From NCBI GenBank assembly GCA_017165825.1, contig CM029372.1, positions 23,301,685 through 23,365,684 of the forward strand: DNA of 64,000 nucleotides. Direction: 5' to 3'. This stretch comes from Hepsetus odoe (Eukaryota > Chordata > Actinopteri > Characiformes > Hepsetidae). The position numbers were made by a program, and so were the translations under genes. The notes beneath the pieces are model-generated. The model did not search any database, was not told the origin of the DNA, and was given only the letters and a program-made list of their open reading frames with translations. How positions within the stretch are numbered: position 1 is the first letter of the stretch; the number at the start of each line of letters is the position of its first letter. Below, in pieces: positions 24,201 through 39,287 of this stretch.

Positions 24201-27200
24201 GTCCATTCCTGTCTAAACACTGGGGCTGTGTCTTTGTATGGTTATTTAGAATGATTTACTCTTTTCTTCTTTTCACATAAAAAAAAAAAAAAACCTCAAG
24301 ATTTGAAACCAGCAATAGATTTAAGTTTCACAGGGACATAAACCACATGAGCTGTCAAACACTCCCACTCAATATTACTTACAAAAAAATGAGATAAAGG
24401 TCAACAAATCCGTGCAGCACTTTCACAGCTTTTTATATCAAAACTCTCATGAATCGAAGTCAGAAGTGAGGCAATTCAGGAGGGGGACGTCAGTCCATTT
24501 CAAAACCATTTATGCTCAAACACTTCTCTTTGTCTTTTCAGGTAAATCACTTTTAAAACAGGTGCCTTTAAAGCTCATTTTTAATTAAAAGCCCTTCAAT
24601 ACCTCTTTACCTGCTTGCTGTAGAAGGGGTTTTAAATTATTAGTTACTTAAATAGATTCTTACCTCTGAATGTTAAAGATTCTTCCTGTAAACCATGACA
24701 TTATTATTATATTAACAGGGCATTCGATTACATATAAAATGAGAACTTGATTTGTTCCACGCTGTGAACCCAACACAGGCCTGCTTCTGGTGTGAAACTA
24801 CACATAAATACGCTTAATTCATGCACAGAATTAAGTCTCATGGTAATGAATACTATGGTGAGAACCAATCATTGCGTGGGGAAAGAAGACCTTTGTTATA
24901 CAGATACGTCGTAAGTTTAAAAGTAGCTTTTTTTGCTAAGAATACGTTTTTTTAGTACTAGATCTAGATCTTTGGTATGAGCATAACATCATCGCAAAAT
25001 GAGACTACTGGTAAGCTCTGCCTCCTACATTTTTATGCTGAATTCAGAATCACAGCAGATGGTTAAGGAGCAAACAGTTTCTCACTCCGTTCAGGTGCTA
25101 TCTGAAAGAAATGTCCACCACACAGAAATGGACAGCATGGAGATCTGGAGAATGCTACTTTTTCTCAGCTCTATTAAAAAAACTCATATAAAACAGCTTG
25201 CGTATCATTTCAGATCCCAGGTTCCCCAAATATAAATGCCTTTCTGTTTGCAGAAGATGTGCTTTGCAGGTCGGACAAATGATATTCCGACCCGAAACAC
25301 AGCACAGATCTCATCAGATGGTTCCATTAGTGGTATTCCAGCCTTCAGGATCACAAACTGGGTGCTTGCTGCAAAATGGAAAAGAGAAGGAAAAGGTGGA
25401 GCTGAGAGAAAAGAAAAGAAAAACCAAACAGCTCTGAAAATGAAACATATCAGTCTGGGAAAAAAAACAAAAAAACAACATTAGGTATCTGTACTCACGC
25501 GACTCTGACATATAGCTAACTGTTCACTGCTGAAGGCTGCTCTCCTCTGTCAGTTTGCATCAAATCCCCCCACCAAGAAGAGGGGGAGCCCAAGGGGGCT
25601 TTCACTTAGGCCTCCAAAGGTACAGAGACATCCCTACACACACACACATGTAGACTGAATGTTCTGCACAGACTGTGTGCAGACATACATGCATATTTGC
25701 CACCTCCTATACAATCATACACCGAGCACAAAAGCATCGGCCCTACACAGACAACACCAGTGACAAAATAAAAAAACTCACACTTACAGCCTAGTAAATA
25801 CAGTGTTTCTATTGAAAGTGACTATTCTTGTCAGTGTGAGCACACGGCACAACACACAGTGAACCACAACGATGCATTTTACCCACACACAAAAACGTGC
25901 AGGAGGCAGCTATTGAAAGCGACCGGGGAGCAGTGATGGGGATGGTACCTTGCTCAAGGGTACCTCAGGGCAACCTACTTATTCAAATGCATGATCTTCT
26001 GATCCGGGAGCTTAGTACCTAACAACTAGACCACCACTGCCACCGCTAGACCACCACTGCCATTTGGAACACTTTTAAATCATGGTTGTGATGTCACAGC
26101 CACGGACAATATGCAAATATGGCAATTTGATGTCGTAGAGATTCTGACAAGCAGATGTATCATAGCGGCCATTCAAACGATGAAGAAAACCAAACCCAAT
26201 CCTCGCATTCCAGTGGATTTCAGTCTAAATGTAACATTTTGCACTATTTGCCTAGACTGCCTATCAGAACAAAGGTCAAGTACATACTCTCAAACCAATA
26301 AAGAATGGCTGGGAAATGTTCAAAATCATAAAAGGTTCAGGAAAAAGGGTTACTAGTAGAAAACTTAGAAATCTTAAATAACTCATCCATCATGTAGAAT
26401 TAAAGTGAAGTGTAAATAATAGAAAACTGACCATTGGGTTTGGAAAACGACGTAAAATATGACATTCGCCAATACACTTGTTTTTGAAGCTGTCAGAAAG
26501 TTCTATGTGACTGTGGCATCAACTTTATTCAAAATCTGTACCAGATTATGTTCATTTTTAATCAATGATTGACATAATTGGTTAAAATAAAAAATAAAAA
26601 ATCGTACTATTTACTAAGTTGTACTGAAAAAGGAAGTCAGTCTTCCTCCTGCTCTATAACTAATCTAAAACAAACACAAACGCCAAAATGGCCAGACTAT
26701 CTTTTCTTTTCGAGGGTTTAGTCTCCTAGTCATCAGTTCACTGTGTATCTTCGTTGTCATGTAAAGAGCTCTTGTTCATTTCATGCCCCACCTTAGTCCT
26801 GCCTTTCCCCAGCTGTGTCTAGCTCCTGTCTCCTCCCCGGCCCAGGTGTTGTGCGTTTGGTGTATTATATACCCCTGCGTTCCAGCTAGTCTGGTCTCTG
26901 TAAACACCCTGTTTGTTTTTCCCTTGTCCGTTCCTGGATTTATGCTCATCTTTCGGTTTTATTTTATTAAAAAACGAAAATGCTTACAAGTCTGAGCCGT
27001 TACAGGGCTAAGGTAAACATGAAGCAGTGCTTTAAAAATGAAATATGTGAATTCTTAATGAAGAACCCACACGCTCAGAGACGTCCACGGCTTTCTTTTA
27101 AAAGATGCTGGTTGAGTCAAGCTCGCAGAAACGACAGTGAACACTTGCTCTCATCACTTCGTGGCAAGCGATAGGAGTGTATCCACCTCCGCGTGCAGCA

Positions 27201-30200
27201 CTCCAGCTCAACTCCCCTGGGGCCGGGCAGCTGCAGCCCGGGGGCAACACACTCTCTCCTGCCTCCACTTAGTCTCTAAAGGATCCACACACCTCCTTTT
27301 CCCACACAGTACACTCAGTGCCACCTGAACACACACAGCTTGGACTACACTATACCATCAGCTGCACTGAGAAGTGTTGGCTGCCATTCCATGAAACTAA
27401 CCGTCACTGAAACAGGAAATGAAAGGTTTGAAGAAAATAAACATCTGTGTAGTCGCATTTCATAGCGGATCTGCCAATATATGTCTGATGTATAAAAGGT
27501 GTGCAGTGGAGCTGCCAGTTTACTGTAGTTAACAAGAAATGGAAGCGTATACTGCACTAATTAGCATCATGCAAACTGAGAGCCAGATGTATGTTCGAGT
27601 GTCGGCACAGCGCAGCATTTGCCTTGATGTGCCTGCAATATGTGCTCAGAACAGGCCTGGATTTAACATTTGATTTACTATCACTGCAGCTTATCATGCA
27701 AACTGTGCATAGCCTGTACATTTTAGGTGAAGGGGCAAATAGTGTAAGATATATGTAAATTAGATTTTTTGCCTTTTTCCTTTAGCATGGGATGAAAAAC
27801 AGTGGAATGCATTTGCAGATTTCTGATGACTTTTAATGCTTCTACACGCACGGCTTTCCGCCTCCGTTCATATTTACAACCCGGGGTGCACCGGGGAGCG
27901 AATATAACACAGAAGCAGCAGTAAATTATGCTTACCATATGCCATGCAACTGTTATTAACTACAGAATAGAACTAAGGAAATAAATAAACCTGCCGTTGC
28001 ACAAAATAAGGCAGAGATGGCGAACGACACGGAAGAGCAGTGCTTCTTCAACATTTGGGGAAAAAGAGGCTGAACATAGTTGTTGTTTTTGTGCGTTTTG
28101 TTTGCGAATGCAGATGCCACTCTGGCGAACACCTGGGTCTGGAACTTGCCTCCTGGCTTTGGTGCAGAATGGCTGAATAATTACTCTGGTCACAGATGGT
28201 AGCAGATGCCTCTTTGGGCTCTGTTTACTCTCCTTTGACATCAATGGATTCCAAACAGGGGCACGAGAATGCAAAGTCTGCAGGCCCGGGCACAAATAGC
28301 CGCTTTAGCCTCTGTTTTTTCCGTCTCTCCACCGCATCCAGTAGAGCTGCGCAAGGAGTCGGACATGAGCACTGAAATCCATACCACCTGCTGCCATCCA
28401 TGGAGTCTCGCTCATATATGACTAATATAAGATCTTTGTAAATGTGAGGCAAAAGCACAAAGACTGTAGCTTTATGAAGAACATCAAAAAAGTCCTGTGT
28501 TTCATCTTGTTTTCCACATTCACCTGCTTTCCTGAAACATCTTCCCTGAGCTTCCACCCAGTGGCCCCCTGGACCCCTGTTCAGCTGCTAATATTTAGGA
28601 GGTCACAGCACAGCAGTGAGGCTGATACAGCTGTGTCACAGTTAGGTGGAGAGATATCCCCCATCCAAAAATATCTATCAAAAAAATGACTGGGAAATTG
28701 ACCACTGAAAAAGGGCTAGAGGATAAATAATGCAAATAGTACATCCACTGACAGACTACAGTTTCTGGGACATTGGAGGAATGATAATCTCTTAAAAATT
28801 GGCTGAAAAGTATAGTTTAAATAATTAAGGGGCATTTCAGCAGACTCCATTTAAATCCTTCGGCTACATCAGATTGGGACAGTGGTGGTCAAGTGCTTAA
28901 GGAATAGGCACCATCATTTAAAGTCATGGGTTTGAGTCCCAGACCATTAGGTTGCCCTGAGGTACCCTTGAGCAAGGTACCATCCTCATCACTGCTCCCT
29001 GGATGCTGGATGTATCGCTGCCCACAGCTCCACTGTGTGTGTAGGTTAAATGCAAAGAAGAACTTCGTTGTTGAGTGCTGGGGTGTCTTCACAATGACAA
29101 AATAGTCACTTTCACCCTCCCAGCAAAATTACGTATGAGTCAATTCAGCTAAAATAGCCAGCTTTACTTTTTATGTAGAGCTTTTTTTATTTCATTTGCG
29201 GCAGTGATGGCCTAGTGTTCAAGGATTTTAAATCAATGAAAACTCGTGTTTAAAATCAGTGGTAAACTGATCCTGAATGGCCAGCTCTGATTTATGTCAA
29301 TTATGTTTATAACTGAATGGGTGATGTTTTTGGGCTTGTTTTTAATTAGCACCTTTTTATAACCAGAAGCTGCACATGAAACACAGTCACACATCCAGCA
29401 ATTTTGCTAATTGGTCTGGAATTCGAACCCACTACCTTCCGATACTGGGGCTAAAAACATTTATCTTGTGAGAAAATGGGCTGAATCACATGATTGTGAC
29501 ATCCTTTAACTGAAGAGCTAAGTAGAGCTAAAAGGTAGTATTTCTATAAAGTGGTTGATGTGTATTGATGCCTCACCACAGAGCGCCACCGTTTTGAAAA
29601 TGCCAGGGCATGAGGGGCAGCCGACTATCCTGAGTGACATCCCAATGCTCCGTGTGCCAACTGCTCGTACTGCCCTCCGGATCAATATCTCAAACTGAGA
29701 TTGTAGCGGAATGACAGCATAATTTGTCAGGACAGTCCCACTGAAGGCTGATGCACTTGTGTGCATACAGGGACATCTCCATCTTGGGTGTCAGAAACCA
29801 AATCCAACAGCAATTATGCCCGCCATGCACACGACACTCAAACATAGAACTCAGTGCCATCTCCCCTTCAAAACATTTACTTTTCCAGAACCTCAAATAA
29901 GTCATTATTTATTCTCATCTCTGCATGACTCCAGCCAATTAAAGATATGAAATAAATAAATCCGTTTTTTGAGAGTATTTGATATATAAATGTGTTAATT
30001 GAGGATTTGGTGATATGATAGAGTGCAGTTATGACTTATCTCTCTTTCTCTCTCTCTCTCTCTCTCGCTCCCTCTCTTTCTCCTTTCCTCCCTCCCTCCC
30101 TCCCAGTTGAGCTATTCTGTAAGTGGATGCAGTGGACTGGCAAACGCCATTAATTTGTCAAGACAGGGAAACTGTCCAGATGACTGGTTAAGTACGTGCC

Positions 30201-33200
30201 TCTAAATATCACATCGTAAAGTGGGGGGGGGGGGGGGTTTGGAAGGAGGGATGGATGCCAATGGTTTTTCCCCAGGGTTCGAATGTATTAGCCCCCAATC
30301 CAGCCCCGTGGGAGCACTGGGTTTTACAGCTGCTTTAACATGTTCCGATGAAACGACCTAATTGCCCAAACAGAGATGCCACATTAACAGCCTAGAAAAA
30401 CCAACGGCGTCTCATTATCTCTGGTAGCTCTCAAGCAAAAACTTGACCATGTGATAATGTCAGATAAGACATGGGTGAAGCTAAAAACGCAACATAAAAA
30501 CTCTTGTTTGCATTTTGCTGCATCAGTCACTTGAATGGATACTTGCCTGTCAATGGCATTTTCAGACATTTTTATTTATAGGATTTTATAAATTATACAA
30601 AACGGTCTACAAAATCTAACTCCAAAGGTTTTATTTATACTTACGGTATTTTACAGATGCTCTTATCCAGAACGCCTTCCGTTTCCTAACTGCAGGGACA
30701 GTCCCCCTGGAGCAACTGGGGGTTGCGGGTTTTGCAATGGTGGTAGTGTGAGGTAGGATTCAAACCTGCGACCTCTTGGTCTGTAGGTGAGTGTACTACC
30801 ACTAGACCACCCCCACCCTCCATGACCATGAACTGATGAATCTGAATCATGAACGCTATTGTCCAGAGTGAGGGACATTCATTCTTCATAGCATAAGCAG
30901 TTCAATGGTGCTCATAAATACACAGTCTGAACCCCCTTAAAGGCCTGCATGTGTGTCCACTTTTTAGTTCCTCAAAAACATTCATTTCTGAGTAGAAGCC
31001 ATATAATGTGTAAGCATTAGCAGTGGCAAGCCATGACTATTAGAGCTTCGCCTTCTGTAAGAGCTGGAAATGTTAAACCATTATCAGAAATGAGAATCCT
31101 CTAGTCTTTTTCAAGCTAATATCAAGTTAGTCCTGGTGCATAAACATTTTTGTCATTCTAGAGCAAACAAGACATCTAAAGCTAGTAAAAGACATTTCAT
31201 TTGTTTTTACCTATAGCTCACAGACCTTATATACAGTACTGTGCAAATATCTTGAGCCACCCTGCCATCATATTTTGCTTCTAAAGAGCAAGACTTTCTT
31301 GTATTTTGAGTGTACACTTAGGTTCATAAATATTTGGACAGAGACAACTTTTTTCCTAATTTTGGTTCTGTACATTACCACAAGGAATTTTAAATGAAAC
31401 AACTCAGATGCAGTTGGAGTGCAGACTTTAAGCTTTAATTCAGTGAGTTGAACAAAAGATTGCATAAAAATGTGAGGAACTAAAGCATTTTCTTACACAA
31501 TCCCTTCATTTCGGGGGCTCAAAAGTAACTGGACAAATGAAATAACTGAAAAAAAAATTAAAATAATATTCCACTTCTTTGCTTTAATAAACTCCTGGGT
31601 TGCTTTGGCTGTATGTTTTATGTCATTGTCCATTTGTATTATGAATTCTCGGTGTTTGCATGGGTTAAATGCAGAGGTCCAATTTCGTTGTGGTTCACTG
31701 TGTGCTGTGCTGTGACCTCGCAATGACGAGAACAGTCACTTTCACTTTCACTTTCTCTGGAGAGCTCCTTTGACTGCATGTTGTCTATTCACAGCAAAAT
31801 CTTCCACATGCAAGCACCACGCCTCAAATCAACTCCAGGTTTTTTTTAAAAAGTGAAAAAAAGTGAAAGTGACAACCCTTGTCATTGCGAGGTTACGGCA
31901 CAGCACACATGAACCACAACGAAATCTGACCTCTGCATTTAACCCATGCACTCAAACACCGGGCAGCTATTGAAAGCGCCCAGGGAGCAGTGACAGGGAT
32001 GGTACCTTGCTCAAGTGTACCTCAGGGCAAACTACTTGTGAGGGAATCGAACCCACAATCTTCTGATGCTGGGCAACTCCCTAACCACTAGGCCACCGCT
32101 GCCCCATGCCTTTTACCTGCTTAATTGATAATTACATAACAAAGCAATTGCCCACACCTGCTCATGAGATAGCCTTTGAATCAATTGTCCCTTTATAAAG
32201 AGGATGCCACACGTTGAGGAACTGGAACTCCTAAACCCTTCAACCTTCATGAATGTGGATACCCTCAAATGAAAGCTGAGAGTCTGCACATTATGACCAT
32301 GTACATTATATAACTATAACTGGAATATGTTTCAGTTAACAAGTAGAAAAACAAAACTTGTGTCAGTGTCCAAATATATATGGACCTAACTGTATCTTTA
32401 TGGAACAGTTCTCCAGGCTTCCTGAACGACAAGGTTTTATCTCTCATTTTCAGTGCAGTCCCTACACCTGATCAGTTTCAGAGGATTGCTGGTTAACCCA
32501 CACAGTGATGTATGAATCATCTAAGCAGAACAAAGCGTCTAATTTTAACTAAAAGACATGAAGCAGTGAAGAAACAGATGCAGATGATTCCACATGATCA
32601 GGTAGTTAGTTTACTGCTGATGCGGAAGGCTGAGTGGTTGGAACTGTATTATCTAGACACCTTGTATCTTTATGCATTTTGTATTTTCACAATTCAATGT
32701 ACTCAAAACGCCAAAGATAAGACAGTTTAACAGGCTTGCACTAGTTTTATTGCACCAACATGATGACAGCAAAAAATGAGGGGTTCAGGACTTTGGCGCA
32801 GTGCTGTATGATGTTCATTACAAAGGTAAGCATAATTATGTGAGTAGTTGATGACTGACATTTGACCCAGCAGAGTATCATTCGCTTGAAAGGACCACTT
32901 TGGTGTCAGAAGATAATGAAACATAACATATTTCCTCATATTTTAGTAGTTTGACAGTGACTGTCACAGTAACGAGCCTTTGCACAGAGCAGCAGCTTCT
33001 GGTTGTAAGAAAATGTAAAGGTTCTTTTCAAATGTAAATGTTCTTAATAGGAATTATGTGGGGGATCTTTCCATTTAGCAAAATATTCTTTACTCTTCCA
33101 ATTGTCATTTACATAAACATTTGTCTAAACTACCATCCTTTGAAAGGTTCCACAAATAGTCCTTGCATTGCATCACATAAAGAAAGCCCTTACACAGAGC

Positions 33201-36200
33201 TTTATTTTGGAGGTGCAGAGTAGCCTGACTGGTTGATTCCTCTGTCACATCTTGTTAAGGTGACATCTCGGAAAGGTGAGCTTTCCTGGCTGTATCTACC
33301 TAGAAAAAATCCTGACTGGGTAATTTTCAGTAGATGTTTTGAGATCTTAATCTATTTGTTTCCAGCCAAAAACGTAACAACAAAAATGAGCATAACGACA
33401 GCTCTTGCAGATCTTAAATAAATCTTTAGCCCTTCTCTGAAGACCCTGAAGGCACTGAGGGCTCCATACTGGTACATAATACTAGTAATAAAATGACTTA
33501 ACAGTCAGTAACTGAATAATACACTGGTACTTTATACACTGCCCGTCCAAAAAAAAAGTCACACACACTAATATCTGGTTGGACCGCCTTTAGATTAGAT
33601 TACGGCATGCATTCGCTGTGGCATCGTTTTGATAAGCTTCTGCAATCTTACGTTTATTTCTGGCCAAAGTTTCGTTCATTTTTCGCCAAGTTCTTGTAGA
33701 GATGATGGGAGAGTCAGACCGTGGCGCAAATTCTTCTCCAGCATATACCAAAGATTCACAATGGGGTTGAGGTCTGGACTCTGTGGTGGCCAATCCATGT
33801 GTGAAGATGATGTCTCATGCTCCCTTAACCACTCTTTCACAATTTTAGCCAATGAATCCTGGCATTGTCATCTTGGGATATGTCCGTGCCATCAGGGAAG
33901 AAGAAATTAACCCTAGGAATAACCTGCTCATTCAGTATATTCAGGTGGTCAGCCGTGAGTTCTGCTGTTGTTTTTTTATGATTTGATTTCACCAAACGCT
34001 TAAGCGAATACCGATCACGGTCATTCAGTATTTTTTTCCGACCACATTTCTTCAGCAAAGATGATGCTTTCCGAATTTCCTTCCAGTTTTTAATAATGCG
34101 TTGGACAGTTCTCAACCCAGTTTTAGTAGTTCAGCTTTTTTTAGATAATTTGACCCTAATGAAACAGATGAACATCTTTTCCTTGACCGCACGAAACATA
34201 ATCATCCATGCAGTAAGTATCCAATGGGAGGCTCTTACCTATTTGCTTTGTTAAATCCAGGTGGTGACTTTATTTTTGGACAGGCAGTGTATGTTTAAGG
34301 GGTGGACTAGTGGTTAGGAACTAGGCCCCAGGATTGGAAAGTCGAAGGTTGAATCCCATACCAGTAATTTGCCCTGAGCTATCCTTCAGCAAGGCACCGT
34401 GCCCATCACTGCTTGCCGGGCACTTTAAAAAGCTGTCCCCTGCTACACGGTGTGTATGGGTGAAATGCATAGGAAGCATTTTGTTGTGTTTCACAGTGTC
34501 CTTTGCTGTGTTTCACAATGACAAATAGTCACTTTCACTTCACATAAAAGCTCTGGTCATACTGTGCGTGACGGAAGGACAATGAAATCAACCTGGAGGA
34601 TCTTGTTCTCCCAGTTCTGCTGTAGAGCGTTCAGTTAACATTCTCATCCGTTCACAATGTTCTAAAATATATCCCATTTTTACTTTTTTAGGAAGTCCGT
34701 TTACACACACATCATTCTTGCAGTATGAAGAGGTTCTCCCCCATTCTCACTGGTTCATTGGGTCAGTCAGGTCAAATTCTAGAAGAATATAAAGCCAACA
34801 TCAGCAGCGAAACTGTTTTTAGGGTGTGCTGGATCTGCAAACGCCAACAGCCAGTAGTGCAAACAGCAACAAATGCACAGTTAAAACCCTTGTAAACAGA
34901 GTTGCAAAGTTGTGTGTGTGTAATGTGATGAACAGTCTTCACTCACTGCAATCACGGAAATCTAAAGCTAATACAGAATTCACACAACAGCATAAAGCAG
35001 AGCACAAAAAACGATGTGCAGAGGTCATGCAGAGGTCAAAGCCAAGAGATAAAACAAGAAGCACAAACCTAGAAAATCAATATCTGTGCACTCAAAAATG
35101 CATCTGAAAGAGGCGAGCCATCTTAAACCTCACGTTTTCTGAGAAGAGGTGTTGTCATAGCAACAATAAGTAAAAATAACACAAGACTTTTTTTTTTAAT
35201 CTGGAATTGAACAAACTGAGCATCTGATAAAAGTACAAATCAAGCTTATACTGATCACCAATTAACGGCTATTCTGTCCAGAATATAAACAAATCCTTCA
35301 GTGTCTGGTCCTCTGCTCCGGGCTCCGCTGGCCTCTGGTTGGACGGCCACACCTCTCATTCACATAAGGAATTAATGCTCGTCAAGATAATGATCATTAT
35401 AAAGGCAACGTTTCCGCCCCGGTAATTATTTACCCCGTGAGCTAGGACAAGTCTATTTGGACGTTTCTCTCTTTAAAAGGGACTAATTATGCTTTCAGAG
35501 GATCCAGCTCAGCGCATCCTGACAGCACACTGCAGCAAGGAGGACATCTCAAAGCTCTCCAGTCCCCAGACCCCAAAAACATTCTCCAGCAATTACTGGC
35601 AAACCCAGACACTGGGCTCGTGTGCCATATCTCTACAGTGTCCCTCCCCACTGTTTTAGAAAATTATATTCCCATTTAGAATGTTTTAGACCACATCCCT
35701 TCTCAATGGAACGTTCTTCAGAGTGCTTGAACGTTCTGTTTCCCTTCTCAGTGTTAGACTGTTCTCCTTCCCTTCACAATTTAAGAGCAATCTATTCGTG
35801 TTAGACCGTGTTCCTTTCACAATATTAGCACGTTGCATTTATGCTGATGATATATTTGTAAAAATGTTCTGGTTCCCATCGCTGCGTAAGAATGTTCTGG
35901 TTCCCATCACAGTGTTACAATGTTCTAGTTCCCATTGCAGTATTATAAAGTTCAGGTTCCCATCGCAGTGTTAGAAAGTTCTGGTTCCCATCGCAGTGTT
36001 ACAATGTTCTTGTTCCCATCACAGTGTTACAATGTTCTGGTTCCCATCACAGTGTTACAATGTTCTGGTTCCCATCACAGTGTTACAATGTTCTGGTTCC
36101 CATCACAGTGTTACAATGTTCTAATTCCTAACACAGTGTAGAATGTTCTGGTTCCCATCGCAGTGTTAGAAAGTTCTGGTTCCCATCGCAGTGTTACAAT

Positions 36201-38586
36201 GTTCTTGTTCCCATCGCAGTGTTACAATGTTCTAGTTCCTAACACAGTGTAGAATATTCTGGTTCCCATCGCAGTGTTAGAATGTTCTAGTTCCCACTAC
36301 AGTGTTACAATGTTCTGGTTTCATTCACAGTGTTAGAACATTTAGTTCCCTTCACAGTGTTACAATGTTCTAGTTCCAATCGCAGTGTTACAATGTTCTG
36401 GCTCCCATCACAGTGTTACAGTGTTCTATTTCCCATCACTGTGCAGAATGTACTGGTTCCCATCACAGTGTTACAGGGTTCTACTTCCCATCACAGTGTT
36501 AAATGTTCTGGCTCCCATCACAGTTTTACAATGTTCTAGTTCCCTTCACAGTGTTACAATGTTCTGGTTCGCATCACAGTGTTAGAATGTTCTGGCACCC
36601 ATCACCATGTTACAGTGTTCTGGTTCCCATCACAGTGTTACAGGGTTCTAGTTCCCATCACAGTGTTACAATGTTCTAGTTCCCATCACAGTGTTAGAAT
36701 GTTCTAGTTCCCGTCGCAGTGTTAGAATGTTATAGCTCCCATCACAGTGTATGAAGGTTCTAGTTCCCATCATAGTGTTAGAATGTTCTAGTTCCCGTCG
36801 CAGTGTTAGAATGTTCTAGTTCCCGTCGCAGTGTTAAAATGTTATAGCTCCCATCACAGTGTAAGAAGGTTCTAGTTCCCATCATAGTGTTAGAATGTTC
36901 TAGTTCCCGTCGCATTGTTAGAATGCTCTAGTTCCCGTCGTAGTGTTAGAATGTTATAGCTCCCATCACAGTGTAAGAAGGTTCTAGTTCCCATCAGTGT
37001 TAGAATGTTCTAGTTCCCGTTGCATTGTTAGAATGTTATAGTTCCCATCACAGTGTTAGAAGGTTCTAGTTCCCATCACTGTGTTAGAATGTTCTAGTTC
37101 CCGTCACAGTGTTAGAATGTTCTAGTTCCCGTCGCAGTGTTAGAATGTTATAGCTCCCATCACAGTGTAAGAAGGTTCTAGTTCCCATCACTGTGTTAGA
37201 ATGTTCTATTCCCACTCACATTATTTTAAAATGTTCTACTCACCTTCATAAATATCTTAGAATGCTCCATTCCCACCCATGCTGTTTTAAAAACATTCTG
37301 TTGCCATGTTTAAAAACTGTTCTATTGCCATTCAGCATTGCTCTAATGCTATAAAATACTGTTCAAAACAATATTTTAAACTATTCAAGTTTTTTCAAAC
37401 ATTCTATTCCTGTCCACCATGTTTCAGAATGTGTTATTACCATTTACACTTTAATAAAATGTTCTCCTCCCACTCGTGCTTGTTCTATTCATACTCACAC
37501 TGTATTAGTCCACAACCTTTAAGAATGTTCTATTCCCATTCACAATGCTTTAAAATGTTTTCTCTTTCCAATTTCACTCTTCAAAAATGTCCCACTATTT
37601 AATCATGGTCTTTGTTCTAAAATGTTCTCACTATTCAAGGAGGTTCTACCTTACACGATGTTGTGGAAGGTTTCTTTTACTCACTGGAATGTTCTGCTCA
37701 TTCACAAAGGCCTGAAGTTCCCCCACTCACACATTTCAACAAGGTTCTCAGCTATTCGCACTGCTCTAGAACGTTATCTCTCCTGCACACTGTTCTGTTA
37801 TTGTGTATTCAAGAATGATTGTCTTATAAACACATCATTTTAAAGTTATTACTCATTTAAAATGTAATACAATTCTCCACATGTAACAATATTTAAAATC
37901 AGTGAATAAAATAAAAAATGTCTGGAGTCTGTAGCAAAAGCTATTGAACCTTTTATTGAACCAACTCTTGTTGCTTTTAGACCTGCTGTAAAGCTGGAGG
38001 AGCTGTTAAAAGGTTGGAGGAAAGGGTGCTGTTAGAAGTTTGGACTTCAGCCCAGGACCAGATCCATGGTGAGGAGATCGATTAGGATATTATCATAACG
38101 TCCCATTTGCATTTACAAACTCCTGTGAGTCAGCAGAGATGGTTGCCACTTTGACAGAGAGAAGGAGAGAACGAGATGGAAAGTGCCCCTGCCTTTGCTT
38201 CCTCCAAAAATAGCCTCCATTTTAATGTCAAGACTCGACGGCAGAGGGAACACAGGATGGCCCAAGGATTCACATCGCCCGACACCACGGCTGACCTTTG
38301 GTCATGCAGGGCTACCTTCACCAAAAATGAAGAGCACGCTGAGTCGTGTTCACATCAGAGAGGCAGGCAGATAGACAGAGGGAGAGAAAGAAAGAAAGAG
38401 AGAGAGAACGAGTGAGAGAGAGGGAGCTATTCTATAAAACCCAGTGCCCTGAGGGAATGCATAAGAGGCAGCAGGGCCTGCAGCTCTCGCTCCACCTGCG
38501 GCATTGGTTCTGCTCTTAATTGGGAGGCCATCCAGCTGTCTAAAGCTAAAGAACTGCTCTTGACTAATGAGTTCCTCACATGATCC

Positions 38587-38629
<43 letters not shown>

Positions 38630-39231
38630 GAGAGGGAGAGGTAAATGTGAACGTTTGACCCCATCATCTTCTTAGACGTTAAGCCCTGTCAGTTGCTCCT
38701 CTGAGCTACATGCTGGAGAGCAGCACTGTTTAGAAGGAAAAGGTTTAGGAACTCACTTCGTATCCAAAGAGGCCCAAATCTTATTAAATCATATCTTCTG
38801 GCCAATAAAATCTCCACACACACACACACACACACACACAGCTGATAATGAGAAGTTCATGTGTGCTTCTTCAGTGGATTATAACTAGACTCACACTCAA
38901 AGCCCAACGTAAAGTGCTCCACAAACACACACAGACCCCCCCTCTTACACACTTACTCATCAGATTACACTATTGGTTTAATCTCATTCACGCCCATCGG
39001 GTGAGGCAGCATATCAGAGCTCACACAACTACTACGACTATTATTAAAACTCTCAAATACAACAATATTGATATTAAGAAAAAATCTTCACCTGAACTGA
39101 TGTTGTGTTTAATAATAGCAACAATGTGTGACATTAATAGTTACATGATTCAAATTTTATTACCCTCAATAAGAGGGCTACAGCTGCTGTTTGTTTTATG
39201 ATACAGTAAAGGATGATTAAGTGGAAGAGCG

Positions 39232-39287
<56 letters not shown>

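Larger units (their letters stand above)
31315..32392. mobile_element. second DNA transposon nested in the first
   Basis: Terminal repeats: left cacttaggttcataaatatt then tggacagagacaac; right, reverse-complemented, cagttaggtccatatatatt then tggacactgacac. Both are bordered by TA. It contains two SINE A copies (31655-31758 and 31855-32106) and no transposase. Confidence 0.65.
31234..32806. mobile_element. Tc1-type element (outer), TA-flanked
   Basis: Ends cagtactgtgcaaatatctt (left) and its inverted counterpart ending ctttggcgcagtgctg (right), each next to TA. Internal sequence (ggaacagttctccaggcttc, actcaaaacgccaaagataa) is typical of a fish nonautonomous family. A second transposon is inserted at 31315-32392. 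Confidence 0.6.

Noticed and set aside
35860..37215. CRISPR-like array
   Set aside because: Units are contiguous with no unique spacers, in vertebrate DNA: a minisatellite.
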